Positions 1 through 6,312 of a DNA stretch of 11,924 nt are shown here, in pieces. Numbering within the stretch: position 1 is the first letter of the stretch; every line of letters starts with the position of its first letter. The notes beneath the pieces are model-generated. The model saw only the letters and a list, made by a program, of their open reading frames with translations. It did not search any database and had not been told where the DNA came from. The translations under genes and the position numbers were made by a program. Source of the stretch: JAVBSX01 sp964576215 (GTDB lineage: Bacteria; Planctomycetota; Planctomycetia; Pirellulales; Thermoguttaceae); contig CAZNVM010000357.1 in assembly GCA_964576215.1 (NCBI GenBank), forward strand, positions 1-11,924. The letters are read 5' to 3'.

Positions 1-131
1 CAGCCGAATATTTACTCGCATTTTTTACACTAATTTACACAAATTGTGCAATATAGGTAGCGAAAAATGGCGGTTGTGCGGCAATTGGGCACTTTGTAAA
101 ATTGCCCAATTTAAATTTAAAAATTCGGCTG
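1..131. repeat. AT-rich segment bounded by a 14-bp inverted repeat (possible MITE-like element)
   Basis: Positions 1-14 (cagccgaatattta) are the reverse complement of 118-131 (taaaaattcggctg) at 13 of 14 positions. The enclosed DNA is AT-rich, holds no convincing gene, and contains a second inverted repeat: arms aattgggca (83-91) and tgcccaatt (103-111) around an 11-nt loop. The stretch lies just past the stop of the nucleoside hydrolase gene on the minus strand. No T-run follows the inner hairpin on either strand, so it does not look like a standard intrinsic terminator. The left arm touches the window edge, so the true end of the element cannot be seen. Calling it a mobile element is inference. 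Confidence 0.45.
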
Positions 132-146
132 AACAGTTACACATTT

Positions 147-1091
147 TCATTCCACCAATTCCGAGGCGTGGTTTAGTGCGTTGAAGATATAGTCGAGGGC
201 GGCTTCCTGGTCGAGTTTTGTGACGACTTCGATGTTGTTTTTCCACTGCTGAAACTGGCGTCGGTCAAAGACGGTTGCGCCGCGGCTGACGGTCCCTTCG
301 GTCTCAACCTCGCACGCCATTTCCTCGATGGTACACCAGGCCGGATTGATTGCACAAACGTAAGCAAGCAAGTCGTGAATGTGAACCCCTTCCAAACCGT
401 AGCACTGCCGATACGCACGGAAGCCCGGAAGCAAAATACAGCGTAAAAACGCACCGAGTTTGGTTCCTTCCGGCGGTAATTGCTCCATCATTCCCAAATG
501 AAAGTAAATCGGGTTCGTTACGTCAAGCGGAATCAGCGTTTTATGGCAAAGCGTTTGAAACACGAATTTTGCCGCTTTCGGATCGCAAAAGACGTTAAAT
601 TCCGCCGCCGGAGTGATGTTGCCCAATCCATCGACGGCCCCCCCTTGAATGTAAAGTCGGTCGATCAGCAAAGGAATTTCCGCGTCCCGCTTGAACGCCC
701 TGGCAATGTTCGTGAGCGGTCCGAGGCAAATGAGCGAAACCTGTCCCGGATGCGCTCGAATCGTGTCACAAATCACTTTTTCCGCCGGATGTTGCGAACG
801 TAACTCCGCAACGGGCAGAGCCGTTCCGCACAAGCCGTCAATTCCGTGAACATGCCGGCCGTCAACGGGCAATCCTTCGTCCGGTTCCGTTCCGATTCCG
901 AATCGGGGCAAGCGGGGAGGGTCCAGAAATTCCAGCATCGCTTGAACATTGCGAGCGGAAAGCTGCGGCGCAATATTTCCCCCGACGGAAGTAACCGCGA
1001 GAACTTCCACTTCCGGGTCGAACAAAGCGACGCAAAGAACTATCGCGTCAACGAATCCCGGATCGACATCGAGAATAATTTTTTTAGACAT
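147..1091 (-). CDS. inosine-uridine preferring nucleoside hydrolase family protein (IUNH), Asp14 replaced by Val
   Basis: The predicted 314-aa cytoplasmic enzyme belongs to the family that hydrolyses the N-glycosidic bond of ribonucleosides for base salvage; 314 aa is the usual length. The N-terminal calcium and ribose site reads IILDVDPGFVDA, with D8, D10 and D15 in family register. Further family motifs are GGN (N39), VHGIDGL, GPLTNIA, the GNxTxxAEFNxxxDP block, and a late HIHD carrying the usual His-Asp pair. The second acidic residue of the family DD pair (Asp14 in the Crithidia enzyme) is Val here (GTT codon), which may change activity or substrate. The ATG at 1091 is preferred because GAGG (1098-1101) lies 6 nt upstream; an in-frame GTG at 1103 would overlap that site. 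A possible -10 (TATATT, 1109-1114) has only a poor -35. The gene is monocistronic and divergent from the TPR-like gene. Family call sure; substrate unknown. Confidence 0.92.
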   Translation of the reverse strand: MSKKIILDVDPGFVDAIVLCVALFDPEVEVLAVTSVGGNIAPQLSARNVQAMLEFLDPPRLPRFGIGTEPDEGLPVDGRHVHGIDGLCGTALPVAELRSQHPAEKVICDTIRAHPGQVSLICLGPLTNIARAFKRDAEIPLLIDRLYIQGGAVDGLGNITPAAEFNVFCDPKAAKFVFQTLCHKTLIPLDVTNPIYFHLGMMEQLPPEGTKLGAFLRCILLPGFRAYRQCYGLEGVHIHDLLAYVCAINPAWCTIEEMACEVETEGTVSRGATVFDRRQFQQWKNNIEVVTKLDQEAALDYIFNALNHASELVE

Positions 1092-1144
1092 AACCAACCT
1101 CACAACGGAATATACCGTATTTCCAGGATTTTTAAAGAGTGCCC

Positions 1145-1174
1145 TTGACGAGAACCGGGCCTGCGTTCTATACT
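1145..1174 (+). promoter_or_regulatory. sigma70-type promoter of the TPR-like gene
   Basis: TTGACG (1145-1150) and TATACT (1169-1174) are separated by 18 bp and lie upstream of the plus-strand gene at 1241. The expected transcription start is near 1181, which would put the hairpin repeat at 1190 at about +10 of the mRNA. The boxes are read directly; promoter activity is inferred. Confidence 0.65.
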
Positions 1175-1189
1175 ACCGTTTTGTTCCGT

Positions 1190-1212
1190 GTCGCACAGGG
1201 TGCGACGGCTAA
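1190..1212 (+). repeat. hairpin repeat copy 1 (5' leader type)
   Basis: Arms gtcgcac and gtgcgac form a perfect 7-bp stem around loop agg, followed by the tail ggctaa. It is identical over 23 bp to copy 2 at 10150-10172. It lies in the predicted leader of the TPR-like gene, 28 nt before its ATG and close to the predicted transcription start. It has the same orientation as the other four copies in the window. Confidence 0.85.
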
Positions 1213-1240
1213 TCGCAAACCGCTCCAATAAAACAATCCC

Positions 1241-2029
1241 ATGAAAAGTGAACGACGACAAGGTTTAACCGAAAACTCCCTCGCAAAATGGCTTGCGTCA
1301 TTTTTGGAGAGTGTTACCCCATTCAAAAACCAGATTTACTGGACCGTAGTTGGGATATTGGCCTTGGTTTGCCTCGGATTTCTCTGGTCAAACGTTTCAC
1401 GTTCCGGTCGCACAAAAGCGTGGGGCGAATACTTTGCCGCGTTGGAATCGGGAAATCGCGAAAGCCTTGAAGCTCTTGCCCATGATTACACGTCCGGCGA
1501 AGTCGCCGCAAGAATCCGGCTCTCCTCCGGCGAGCTTCTTCTCATGGAAGCGTGCAATGAGATCAATACGCAAAAGGACGCCGCGAGGGAAAAATTGGAA
1601 AAAGCACTCGGTTTCTTTCTTGAAGCCCAGTCAAAATTCCGTTCGGACTCCCTTTTGAACGAACAGCTTCTTTTTGGGTTGGGAAAAACTTATGAATCGC
1701 TCGCAATGGTACGAACCGGCCAGGACGACCTCAGTTCCGCGATAAAGACTTACGAACAACTCGTTGCCAGGTATCCGCAGGGGACGTATACGCAAGAAGC
1801 GGAAAAAACGCTGAAAACGCTCAACAGTCCGGCGATGAGTCGCTTGATGAGCTATTATGCGGCCATGCAGAGTGCTCCGGCGGAAAATACGTTGCCGCCG
1901 CAGATTGACCCCACCGTCCCCTCTTTGGAAAACCCGATCCAAATGCCTGCAGAGCTTGACTTTCCCGAGGACTTGACGACGGAAACACCGGAAATTCCAA
2001 GCGAACTGATTCTTGAGGAGACGCCGTAA
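1241..2029 (+). CDS. membrane-anchored TPR-like protein (YfgM/TPR_21-like architecture)
   Basis: The predicted 262-aa protein has a polar N-terminus, one transmembrane segment at about residues 32-50 (starting IYWTVVGILALVCLG), and a helical extracytoplasmic region. A TPR-like helical pair lies at about 144-195 (LLFGLGKTYESLA, then SAIKTYEQLVARYPQGTY). The C-terminal tail (about 210-262) is rich in Pro and Glu and probably disordered. An N-terminal anchor followed by TPR-like repeats resembles YfgM, the SecYEG-associated periplasmic chaperone factor, and many planctomycete TPR proteins; a scaffold or chaperone role in the envelope is inference. The ATG at 1241 has no recognisable Shine-Dalgarno. 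A good promoter lies upstream, and the gene is bracketed by two copies of the hairpin repeat (1190-1212 and 2039-2061). It converges on rpmA. Confidence 0.75.
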   Translation: MKSERRQGLTENSLAKWLASFLESVTPFKNQIYWTVVGILALVCLGFLWSNVSRSGRTKAWGEYFAALESGNRESLEALAHDYTSGEVAARIRLSSGELLLMEACNEINTQKDAAREKLEKALGFFLEAQSKFRSDSLLNEQLLFGLGKTYESLAMVRTGQDDLSSAIKTYEQLVARYPQGTYTQEAEKTLKTLNSPAMSRLMSYYAAMQSAPAENTLPPQIDPTVPSLENPIQMPAELDFPEDLTTETPEIPSELILEETP

Positions 2030-2056
2030 AAAGCAAACGCCGCACAGGGTGCGGCG
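2028..2056 (-). terminator. probable intrinsic terminator of rpmA, formed by hairpin repeat copy 3
   Basis: Read on the minus strand, an 8-bp GC-rich stem (cgccgcac with gtgcggcg, loop cct) is followed at once by TTTGCTTTTT, a fair U-tract. It begins 25 nt after the rpmA stop. In the plus direction the stem is not followed directly by T residues, so it is a weaker candidate for ending the TPR-like transcript. Confidence 0.55.
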
Positions 2057-2061
2057 GCAAA
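2039..2061 (+). repeat. hairpin repeat copy 3 (3' type)
   Basis: Arms gccgcac and gtgcggc pair perfectly around loop agg, with tail ggcaaa; c2038 and g2056 add an eighth pair. Compared with copies 1 and 2, the second stem pair is C-G instead of T-A, a compensatory change. It starts 9 nt after the TPR-like stop codon, between two convergent genes. Confidence 0.85.
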
Positions 2062-2081
2062 GAACGAGATATTCTGTTTTT

Positions 2082-2333
2082 TTATGTCCGTTCGGCGAAT
2101 ACGTTGACTCTGCGACCGTTTTGGTCGAACTGGACGCATCCCTCGATTAAAGAGAAAATCGTAAAATCAGATCCGAGAGCAACGCCTTTGCCCGGATGAA
2201 ACTTTGTACCGACTTGGCGAACGATAATGCTCCCCGGCTTTGCAACTTGTCCGCCGAACAACTTTACACCGCGACGTTGACCGTTGGAATCGCGTCCGTT
2301 TCGGCTGGAACCCTGACCCTTTTTATGCGCCAT
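2082..2333 (-). CDS. rpmA: 50S ribosomal protein bL27
   Basis: This 83-aa protein is full-length bL27, a component of the large ribosomal subunit whose N-terminal tail reaches the peptidyl transferase centre. The N-terminus MAHKKGQGSSRNGRDS and the following GVKLFGGQ and KPGSIIVRQ blocks are diagnostic. There is no N-terminal extension of the kind that is cleaved in Firmicutes. AGGAAGAGAGG (2340-2350) is a strong Shine-Dalgarno ahead of the ATG at 2333. In many bacteria rpmA follows rplU; here the next gene upstream on the same strand is a secreted protein of unknown function, so rplU must be elsewhere. I see no convincing promoter in the 66-bp gap, so read-through from upstream is possible. 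The hairpin at 2038-2056 probably ends its transcript. Confidence 0.97.
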   Translation of the reverse strand: MAHKKGQGSSRNGRDSNGQRRGVKLFGGQVAKPGSIIVRQVGTKFHPGKGVALGSDFTIFSLIEGCVQFDQNGRRVNVFAERT

Positions 2334-2399
2334 GAAAAACCTCTCTTCCTTCCTGAATCTATGGACTGAGAACGATAACGATGAGACAAACGGCCCATT

Positions 2400-3491
2400 C
2401 TACTGGTAAACCCATTCGAAGTCAAGTTCCCCCTGGATACCGATTCGGAACTGTCTGTCGTTCATGTCAAACTCGTCGCCGGGCCGGGAAAAGTTCAGTT
2501 TCAAAACTTTTCGGGTCAATTCTCGACCGGAACCGACCTCGTCCCCTTTTTTGTAAACGTATTTCTCGTCCCTTTCCCATTTGTAGGCGTTTGTCAGCCC
2601 GACAACGGAAACCGAAAAGAAATTGATGCGAGGGTCCACGTCAACCCAAGTCGCAACCCCCCAAACGGTTTCGTTCGGCTGGATCGTTTTTCCCGCGATG
2701 CTGACGGTCGATTCAAACGGCTTTTCCGCTTTTTCCCGCTTGGAAATCGCGTCGATTGCAACGGGAATGATCTGGTCGTGGAAAACGGCTTTTGTCCTTT
2801 GAACTTCCGTAGTAATGTCGCCGGTTTTCGGGTCGACTTCCGTTTTGGCATTTTCCAGAATACGGTCCGACGCCAAAATAAACTGGGGGGCAAACTGGAT
2901 CGGCATTTCAAACGGTTCCGGTTTGAACGGTCCCGGTTGATTTCTCAAAATGGGCGGCGTGTTGACTTCGATTATTACGGAACCTTCTCTGTTTCCGGCC
3001 TGCTTGCAGAACTCACAGGTGCAATTGGGAATCTCCACGGTCTTAAACTCCGGAAATTCAATCTCCCGTTCCACTGTCGAGCGTACCGCCGACTTTTCCC
3101 CGGCGTTGGTTACGGCATAAACCATGTAAAGCACCAGTTTGCGTTCGATTCCATTTTTCGTCGGAATATCGACCCAGAGGGTCCGTATCGGTTTATACTG
3201 AAACTCCAGACACCAAATGTCGCGGCTAAAACGAATATCGTCGGCCCAATGTGTTCGGTCGAATACGACGTTTCCCACCGGTGCCTTATCGGATTTGCCT
3301 AAAAGCTCCACCGCAGCATGTCGGGTGTAGGTTTCATCGTAATTGATGTCCGGCGTAACGGTCGTTAATACACCCGGGCCGAGCGGATTTTGTGCTTGGA
3401 GCGGATCACCCCAGAGCGTACCGAGAAAAAAGGTCGGCAGGAAAATCCCGATCAGACTTACTTTTGGAAGCGCAAAAAAGAAGCGTCTCAT
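2400..3491 (-). CDS. secreted protein of unknown function with a CxCxxC cluster
   Basis: I do not recognise the family. The start chosen (ATG at 3491, 363 aa) gives a classic signal peptide: MRRFF, a hydrophobic core to about residue 26, and a likely cleavage after LQA near residue 33. The same frame stays open upstream to an ATG at 3578, which would add 29 residues ahead of the signal and is less likely. No clear Shine-Dalgarno precedes either start. The mature region is soluble and looks beta-rich. C157, C159 and C162 form CTCEFC, a possible metal or disulfide site, with another Cys at 94. A Pro-rich patch lies around 179-205, and the C-terminus has several Trp and Tyr residues. The gene is upstream of rpmA on the same strand and divergent from the YfhO-like gene. 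Export to the periplasm is inferred. Confidence 0.75.
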   Translation of the reverse strand: MRRFFFALPKVSLIGIFLPTFFLGTLWGDPLQAQNPLGPGVLTTVTPDINYDETYTRHAAVELLGKSDKAPVGNVVFDRTHWADDIRFSRDIWCLEFQYKPIRTLWVDIPTKNGIERKLVLYMVYAVTNAGEKSAVRSTVEREIEFPEFKTVEIPNCTCEFCKQAGNREGSVIIEVNTPPILRNQPGPFKPEPFEMPIQFAPQFILASDRILENAKTEVDPKTGDITTEVQRTKAVFHDQIIPVAIDAISKREKAEKPFESTVSIAGKTIQPNETVWGVATWVDVDPRINFFSVSVVGLTNAYKWERDEKYVYKKGDEVGSGRELTRKVLKLNFSRPGDEFDMNDRQFRIGIQGELDFEWVYQ

Positions 3492-3586
3492 TGTCGTTGT
3501 TACTGGAAAAACTTGTATAAACCGAACAATCGGAACGGACCGCACCCGACGGTCCAATTTCATTTTCGACCACTCCACCGCAATAC

Positions 3587-3617
3587 ATTATATATACCAT
3601 GTTTTCAGAAAAAACAA
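3587..3617 (-). promoter_or_regulatory. possible promoter of the secreted protein gene
   Basis: On the minus strand, TTGTTT (3612-3617) lies 19 bp upstream of TATAAT (3587-3592), or 17 bp from an overlapping TATATA. Transcription would start near 3580, giving the ATG at 3491 a leader of about 90 nt. The -10 is perfect but the spacing is not ideal. Confidence 0.4.
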
Positions 3618-3873
3618 GAACAATTCCCCGATTTTTACGGAGATTCTTAATCATTTTGTATGGTTGTCTCAAAGTGTAAACGAAATGGTAATAAAGTGGA
3701 AAAAAGTGTTGAAATTCAAAGAAATCGGAAATAGGTGACTATTTTGGGTAGAGTTGAGATTGTTTTGTTCGGGGAAATAAGGTAAATATTAGGTTCCTTT
3801 GCTGATAAGTAACCTTACTTAACGATTCCGTACGTTACCTAAAATCACGGCTACACCCTAAAGGAAGAATTGT
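3618..3873. other. AT-rich divergent intergenic region with a short inverted repeat
   Basis: No credible gene is present; open frames here have no family features. A perfect 7-bp inverted repeat, taagtaa (3806-3812) and ttactta (3815-3821) around cc, lies upstream of the YfhO-like gene and could be an operator. A weak promoter candidate for that gene is TTGTTT (3760-3765), 17 bp from TAAATA (3783-3788). The motif aagtaac (3807-3813) recurs twice near the right end of the window (11798 and 11832). Regulatory meaning is inference. Confidence 0.3.
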
Positions 3874-3876
3874 TTG
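3861..3876 (+). promoter_or_regulatory. Shine-Dalgarno that favours the TTG start of the YfhO-like gene
   Basis: AAGGAAG (3861-3867) lies 6 nt before TTG at 3874 but 15 nt before the first in-frame ATG at 3883. The spacing favours the TTG, giving 812 rather than 809 residues. Confidence 0.6.
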
Positions 3877-6312
3877 GCAAACATGAAACCGATTTCTTCA
3901 TCTCTCGTTCCTTACCTCACATTTCTCATCTGCACGTTCGCTTTTTTTCGGAACGTACTGTTCGGGACGGCTCAGTTTGCGCTTCGGGATGGAGCCCATT
4001 TTTATTATCCGCTTTATCGTTACATCCAGGAGGAACTCGCTGCAGGGCGGTTGCCGCTTTGGTTGCCTTACGAAAACTTGGGACAACCGCTCGTGAGTAA
4101 TCCGGTCGCAGGAGTTTTTTATCCGGGCAAGCTACTCTTCTTTTTGCCGTTGGATTTCACAACGCTTTACCACTGGTTCATCGTGCTGCACGTTTTTTGT
4201 GCGGCCGTAACAATGTACCGCCTTGTCCGACATTACGGAAAAAGTAAAGCGGCGGCCACCTTTGCGGCAATCACTTACGCGTTCGGCGGTTCGGTGCTTT
4301 ATCAACACCTGAACGTGATTTTCCTGATCGGAGCCGCCTGGTTTCCTGAACTGATTCGCTCGACTCTCCGTCAAAAGCAATCGCAACGATTTTCTTGCGG
4401 CCCACCGATTATCATTGCTCTGATGCTCCTCGGCGGCGACGTTCAAGCGGCCTATCATGCCGGACTGGTCGTTCTTTTCATCCTCGGTCCGAAAAAGAGC
4501 GTCGGGCCGTTACTTTTGGCGTTTTTGCTGACCGCCATCCAGGTTTTGCCTGCCTGGGAGCTTTCCCGGGAAAGCGATCGTGCACAAGCCGGCATTCCGC
4601 GATCTGTCTGGGAGGTTCCGTTTGCGAAAAATACACACGCTGTTTTCAATGGGTTGCTTTGCCGAAATTTCGACCAGGGAGAACACGCCAAAACAATCTA
4701 CGATTTCAGCGTGCCCCCTTGGAGATTGGCAGAAATGGTTTGGCCAAACATCGCTGGCAAACCGTTTCCGGAAAATACCCGGTGGTTCTCGATGAGTCCT
4801 TACGACGATTTCACTTGGGTTCCGTCGCTCTATTGTGGTATTCTTGGCCTGATTTTTGCCGTCATCGGAAGTTTCCAACGACGTTTCCTCGCTTTGGTTT
4901 TCCTCGTGTTGGTTGTTGCTTCACTCGGATGGTTCGGAATCAGTTGGTTGTTCGGTACAGAAGCTCTTTTCGGTCCACCGGTCGGTGGAGTTTATTGGTT
5001 GATGAATCTGCTTCTTCCGGGGTACACTCAATTTCGGTACCCGGCCAAACTCCTGACGCTTGCGGCGGTTCCCTTTGCGGTGCTTGCGGCTTACGGGTTT
5101 GACCGGGTAACGAACCGCGAACAGATGTCAACGAGCCGCGAACGTGAGAGAGCGGAAAATAAAATCCCGCTCTCTTACGTTCGCGGCTCGTTGTTACTCG
5201 CGTTGACACTTGTGTTCATTTCGTTTGTACTTCTCGTCGTTTTATTGGTAACACCACTTTGGGGTCGGATCGCGGAAAACGTTCCGGTGCCTGCGGTATT
5301 CGGGCCGCTTCAAGCGGAAAAGGCCAAATTGATCGTGGCTTGTTCGTTTTTGCAGACGATTGTTGTACTTGTCGTTTTTGGAGCGTGGGCGTCTCGCCCG
5401 CATGTGATACAAGGGCAGACGAGACATCCTCGCTCCAGTTTTCTGCTCATCCTGCTTTGTTTCCTTGACCTTTACCTTGCGAATCACTGGATGATCCCGA
5501 TGGTTGATCGCCAATTTTTTGCACAACAATCGATGCTACTGGAAAAAATTGTCCAAACACACAACGCTCCACAGCCGCCGCGAATTTATCGGTTTGCGAC
5601 GAGTTGGTATCCGCCGCAAATTTTAAATCAAACAAGCACAAATCGTTTTGAGGAACTCGTCGTTTTTGATCGGGAATCCCTTCTCCCGAGATATCCGTTG
5701 GAAAAACGCATTTCGATCATCGATGTTCCGGGAACGATGTCCATTCACTCCTACCTGGAAAAACTCAACGAAATTCGTTTTTCGACGGAATTCGAAAAAA
5801 GTGTCGCACGATTAGGAGTCGAATACGTGATTTTGCCGCTCCAAACCAACTTTACCCCTCAGAAAGCGGTGGAACTTTATTCCGATTCGATCAACGACGT
5901 TGCGCTTTGGCAAATTAAGCAGCCCGGCCCGGTTGCATGGACTATTGACGGAAGAGTAGCCCAAATTATTTCTTACGAGCCGAACCGAATTGTTTTGGAA
6001 ACGGAGACCGCCCAGCCGCAAACGCTTGTGCTCGTCGAACAGTATTTTCCCGGCTGGAAAGCGAAAGTCGTCAGCGAACAGGGGGAATGCTCTGCCAAAA
6101 TCTTTCCGGTGGAGAAAATCTTTCGCGGAATCGAAATCCCGGCGGGAAAATGCCGCGTCGAGTTTTGTTACGATCCGTTTTTGCTCAAACTCGGGGCATT
6201 CCTAACGCTACTCGGTTGGATTTTTGTGTTGTATCGCAACGTGAAATTGCGTGCCTCACAGGGTGAGGCCGCAAAGTCAGAAAAAAGTTTTTTCCGACCG
6301 TTTCGAGCATAA
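3874..6312 (+). CDS. YfhO-like (GT-C fold) polytopic membrane protein with in-frame palindromic inserts
   Basis: The predicted 812-aa inner-membrane protein has about twelve hydrophobic segments: a first one at 11-30, a dense set to about 405, three more at about 440-545, and a last one near 772-790. The family signature follows the first segment: FALRD (D39), FYYP, GRLPLW (58-63), then GQPLVSNP and FYPGKLL. D39 matches the conserved acidic residue of GT-C glycosyltransferases. A large extracytoplasmic domain precedes the last helix and includes the typical YFPGWKAKV. Family members transfer sugars from polyprenyl-phosphate donors to envelope polymers or lipids; the acceptor here is unknown. 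Three palindromic elements lie inside the reading frame: residues ~419-440, 503-521, and ~794-801 in the C-terminal tail. The last 36 bp overlap the end of the convergent FecCD gene. The start is TTG, chosen from the Shine-Dalgarno spacing. Confidence 0.8.
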   Translation: MANMKPISSSLVPYLTFLICTFAFFRNVLFGTAQFALRDGAHFYYPLYRYIQEELAAGRLPLWLPYENLGQPLVSNPVAGVFYPGKLLFFLPLDFTTLYHWFIVLHVFCAAVTMYRLVRHYGKSKAAATFAAITYAFGGSVLYQHLNVIFLIGAAWFPELIRSTLRQKQSQRFSCGPPIIIALMLLGGDVQAAYHAGLVVLFILGPKKSVGPLLLAFLLTAIQVLPAWELSRESDRAQAGIPRSVWEVPFAKNTHAVFNGLLCRNFDQGEHAKTIYDFSVPPWRLAEMVWPNIAGKPFPENTRWFSMSPYDDFTWVPSLYCGILGLIFAVIGSFQRRFLALVFLVLVVASLGWFGISWLFGTEALFGPPVGGVYWLMNLLLPGYTQFRYPAKLLTLAAVPFAVLAAYGFDRVTNREQMSTSRERERAENKIPLSYVRGSLLLALTLVFISFVLLVVLLVTPLWGRIAENVPVPAVFGPLQAEKAKLIVACSFLQTIVVLVVFGAWASRPHVIQGQTRHPRSSFLLILLCFLDLYLANHWMIPMVDRQFFAQQSMLLEKIVQTHNAPQPPRIYRFATSWYPPQILNQTSTNRFEELVVFDRESLLPRYPLEKRISIIDVPGTMSIHSYLEKLNEIRFSTEFEKSVARLGVEYVILPLQTNFTPQKAVELYSDSINDVALWQIKQPGPVAWTIDGRVAQIISYEPNRIVLETETAQPQTLVLVEQYFPGWKAKVVSEQGECSAKIFPVEKIFRGIEIPAGKCRVEFCYDPFLLKLGAFLTLLGWIFVLYRNVKLRASQGEAAKSEKSFFRPFRA
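5129..5193. repeat. in-frame palindromic element A (27-bp arms)
   Basis: Arms 5129-5155 and 5167-5193 pair along all 27 positions, counting one G-U (g5146 with t5176), around an 11-nt AT-rich loop. It encodes about residues 419-440 of the YfhO-like protein (SRERERAENK, then IPLSYVRGSL) and is read through without a stop. Because it is a palindrome, the opposite strand encodes a similar peptide (SRERKRAGFYFPLSHVRGSL). A partial direct copy of its outer arm precedes it: aacgaaccgcgaac (5109-5122) against aacgagccgcgaac (5130-5143). The insert sits between two membrane segments. Confidence 0.85.
5380..5436. repeat. in-frame palindromic element B (17-position imperfect stem)
   Basis: Positions 5380-5396 pair with 5420-5436: 14 Watson-Crick pairs, one G-U and two mismatches. 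An inner gccc (5396-5399) can instead pair with gggc (5413-5416). The element is 57 bp, exactly 19 codons (residues 503-521, beginning GAWASRPHV), and lies just after a transmembrane segment of the YfhO-like protein. From recollection, the phrase WASRPHV is a recurrent repeat-encoded peptide in planctomycetes and some other bacteria; this was not checked. Confidence 0.7.
6253..6275 (+). repeat. hairpin repeat copy 4 (inside the YfhO-like gene 3' end)
   Basis: Arms gcctcac and gtgaggc pair perfectly around loop agg, with tail cgcaaa. The fourth stem pair is T-A where other copies have G-C, a compensatory change. It encodes residues ASQGEAAK of the C-terminal tail of the YfhO-like protein and also lies directly after the stop of the convergent FecCD gene. 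Confidence 0.8.
6276..6298. repeat. A/T-core palindrome at the overlap of two convergent gene ends
   Basis: Arms 6276-6286 and 6288-6298 pair around g6287 with one mismatch; the core is six A, G, six T. It carries the stop codon of the FecCD gene (6277-6279, minus) and codes the tail of the YfhO-like protein on the plus strand. As a result the two unrelated proteins end alike: SEKSFF in one and SEKTFF in the other. A role as a shared terminator is possible but not canonical. Confidence 0.6.

Noticed and set aside
83..111. 9-bp inverted repeat as terminator of the nucleoside hydrolase gene
   Set aside because: On the minus strand the stem is followed by a GC-rich sequence with no U-tract, so the intrinsic terminator model does not fit.
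2778..3302. 174-codon plus-strand open frame opposite the secreted protein gene
   Set aside because: It has Arg/Phe-rich shadow composition and no start signal; the minus-strand gene has a signal peptide and coherent composition.
4395..5102. 235-codon plus-strand open frame inside the YfhO-like gene
   Set aside because: It is a +1-type shadow of a well-supported membrane protein and has low-complexity, Cys/Arg-rich composition with no motifs.
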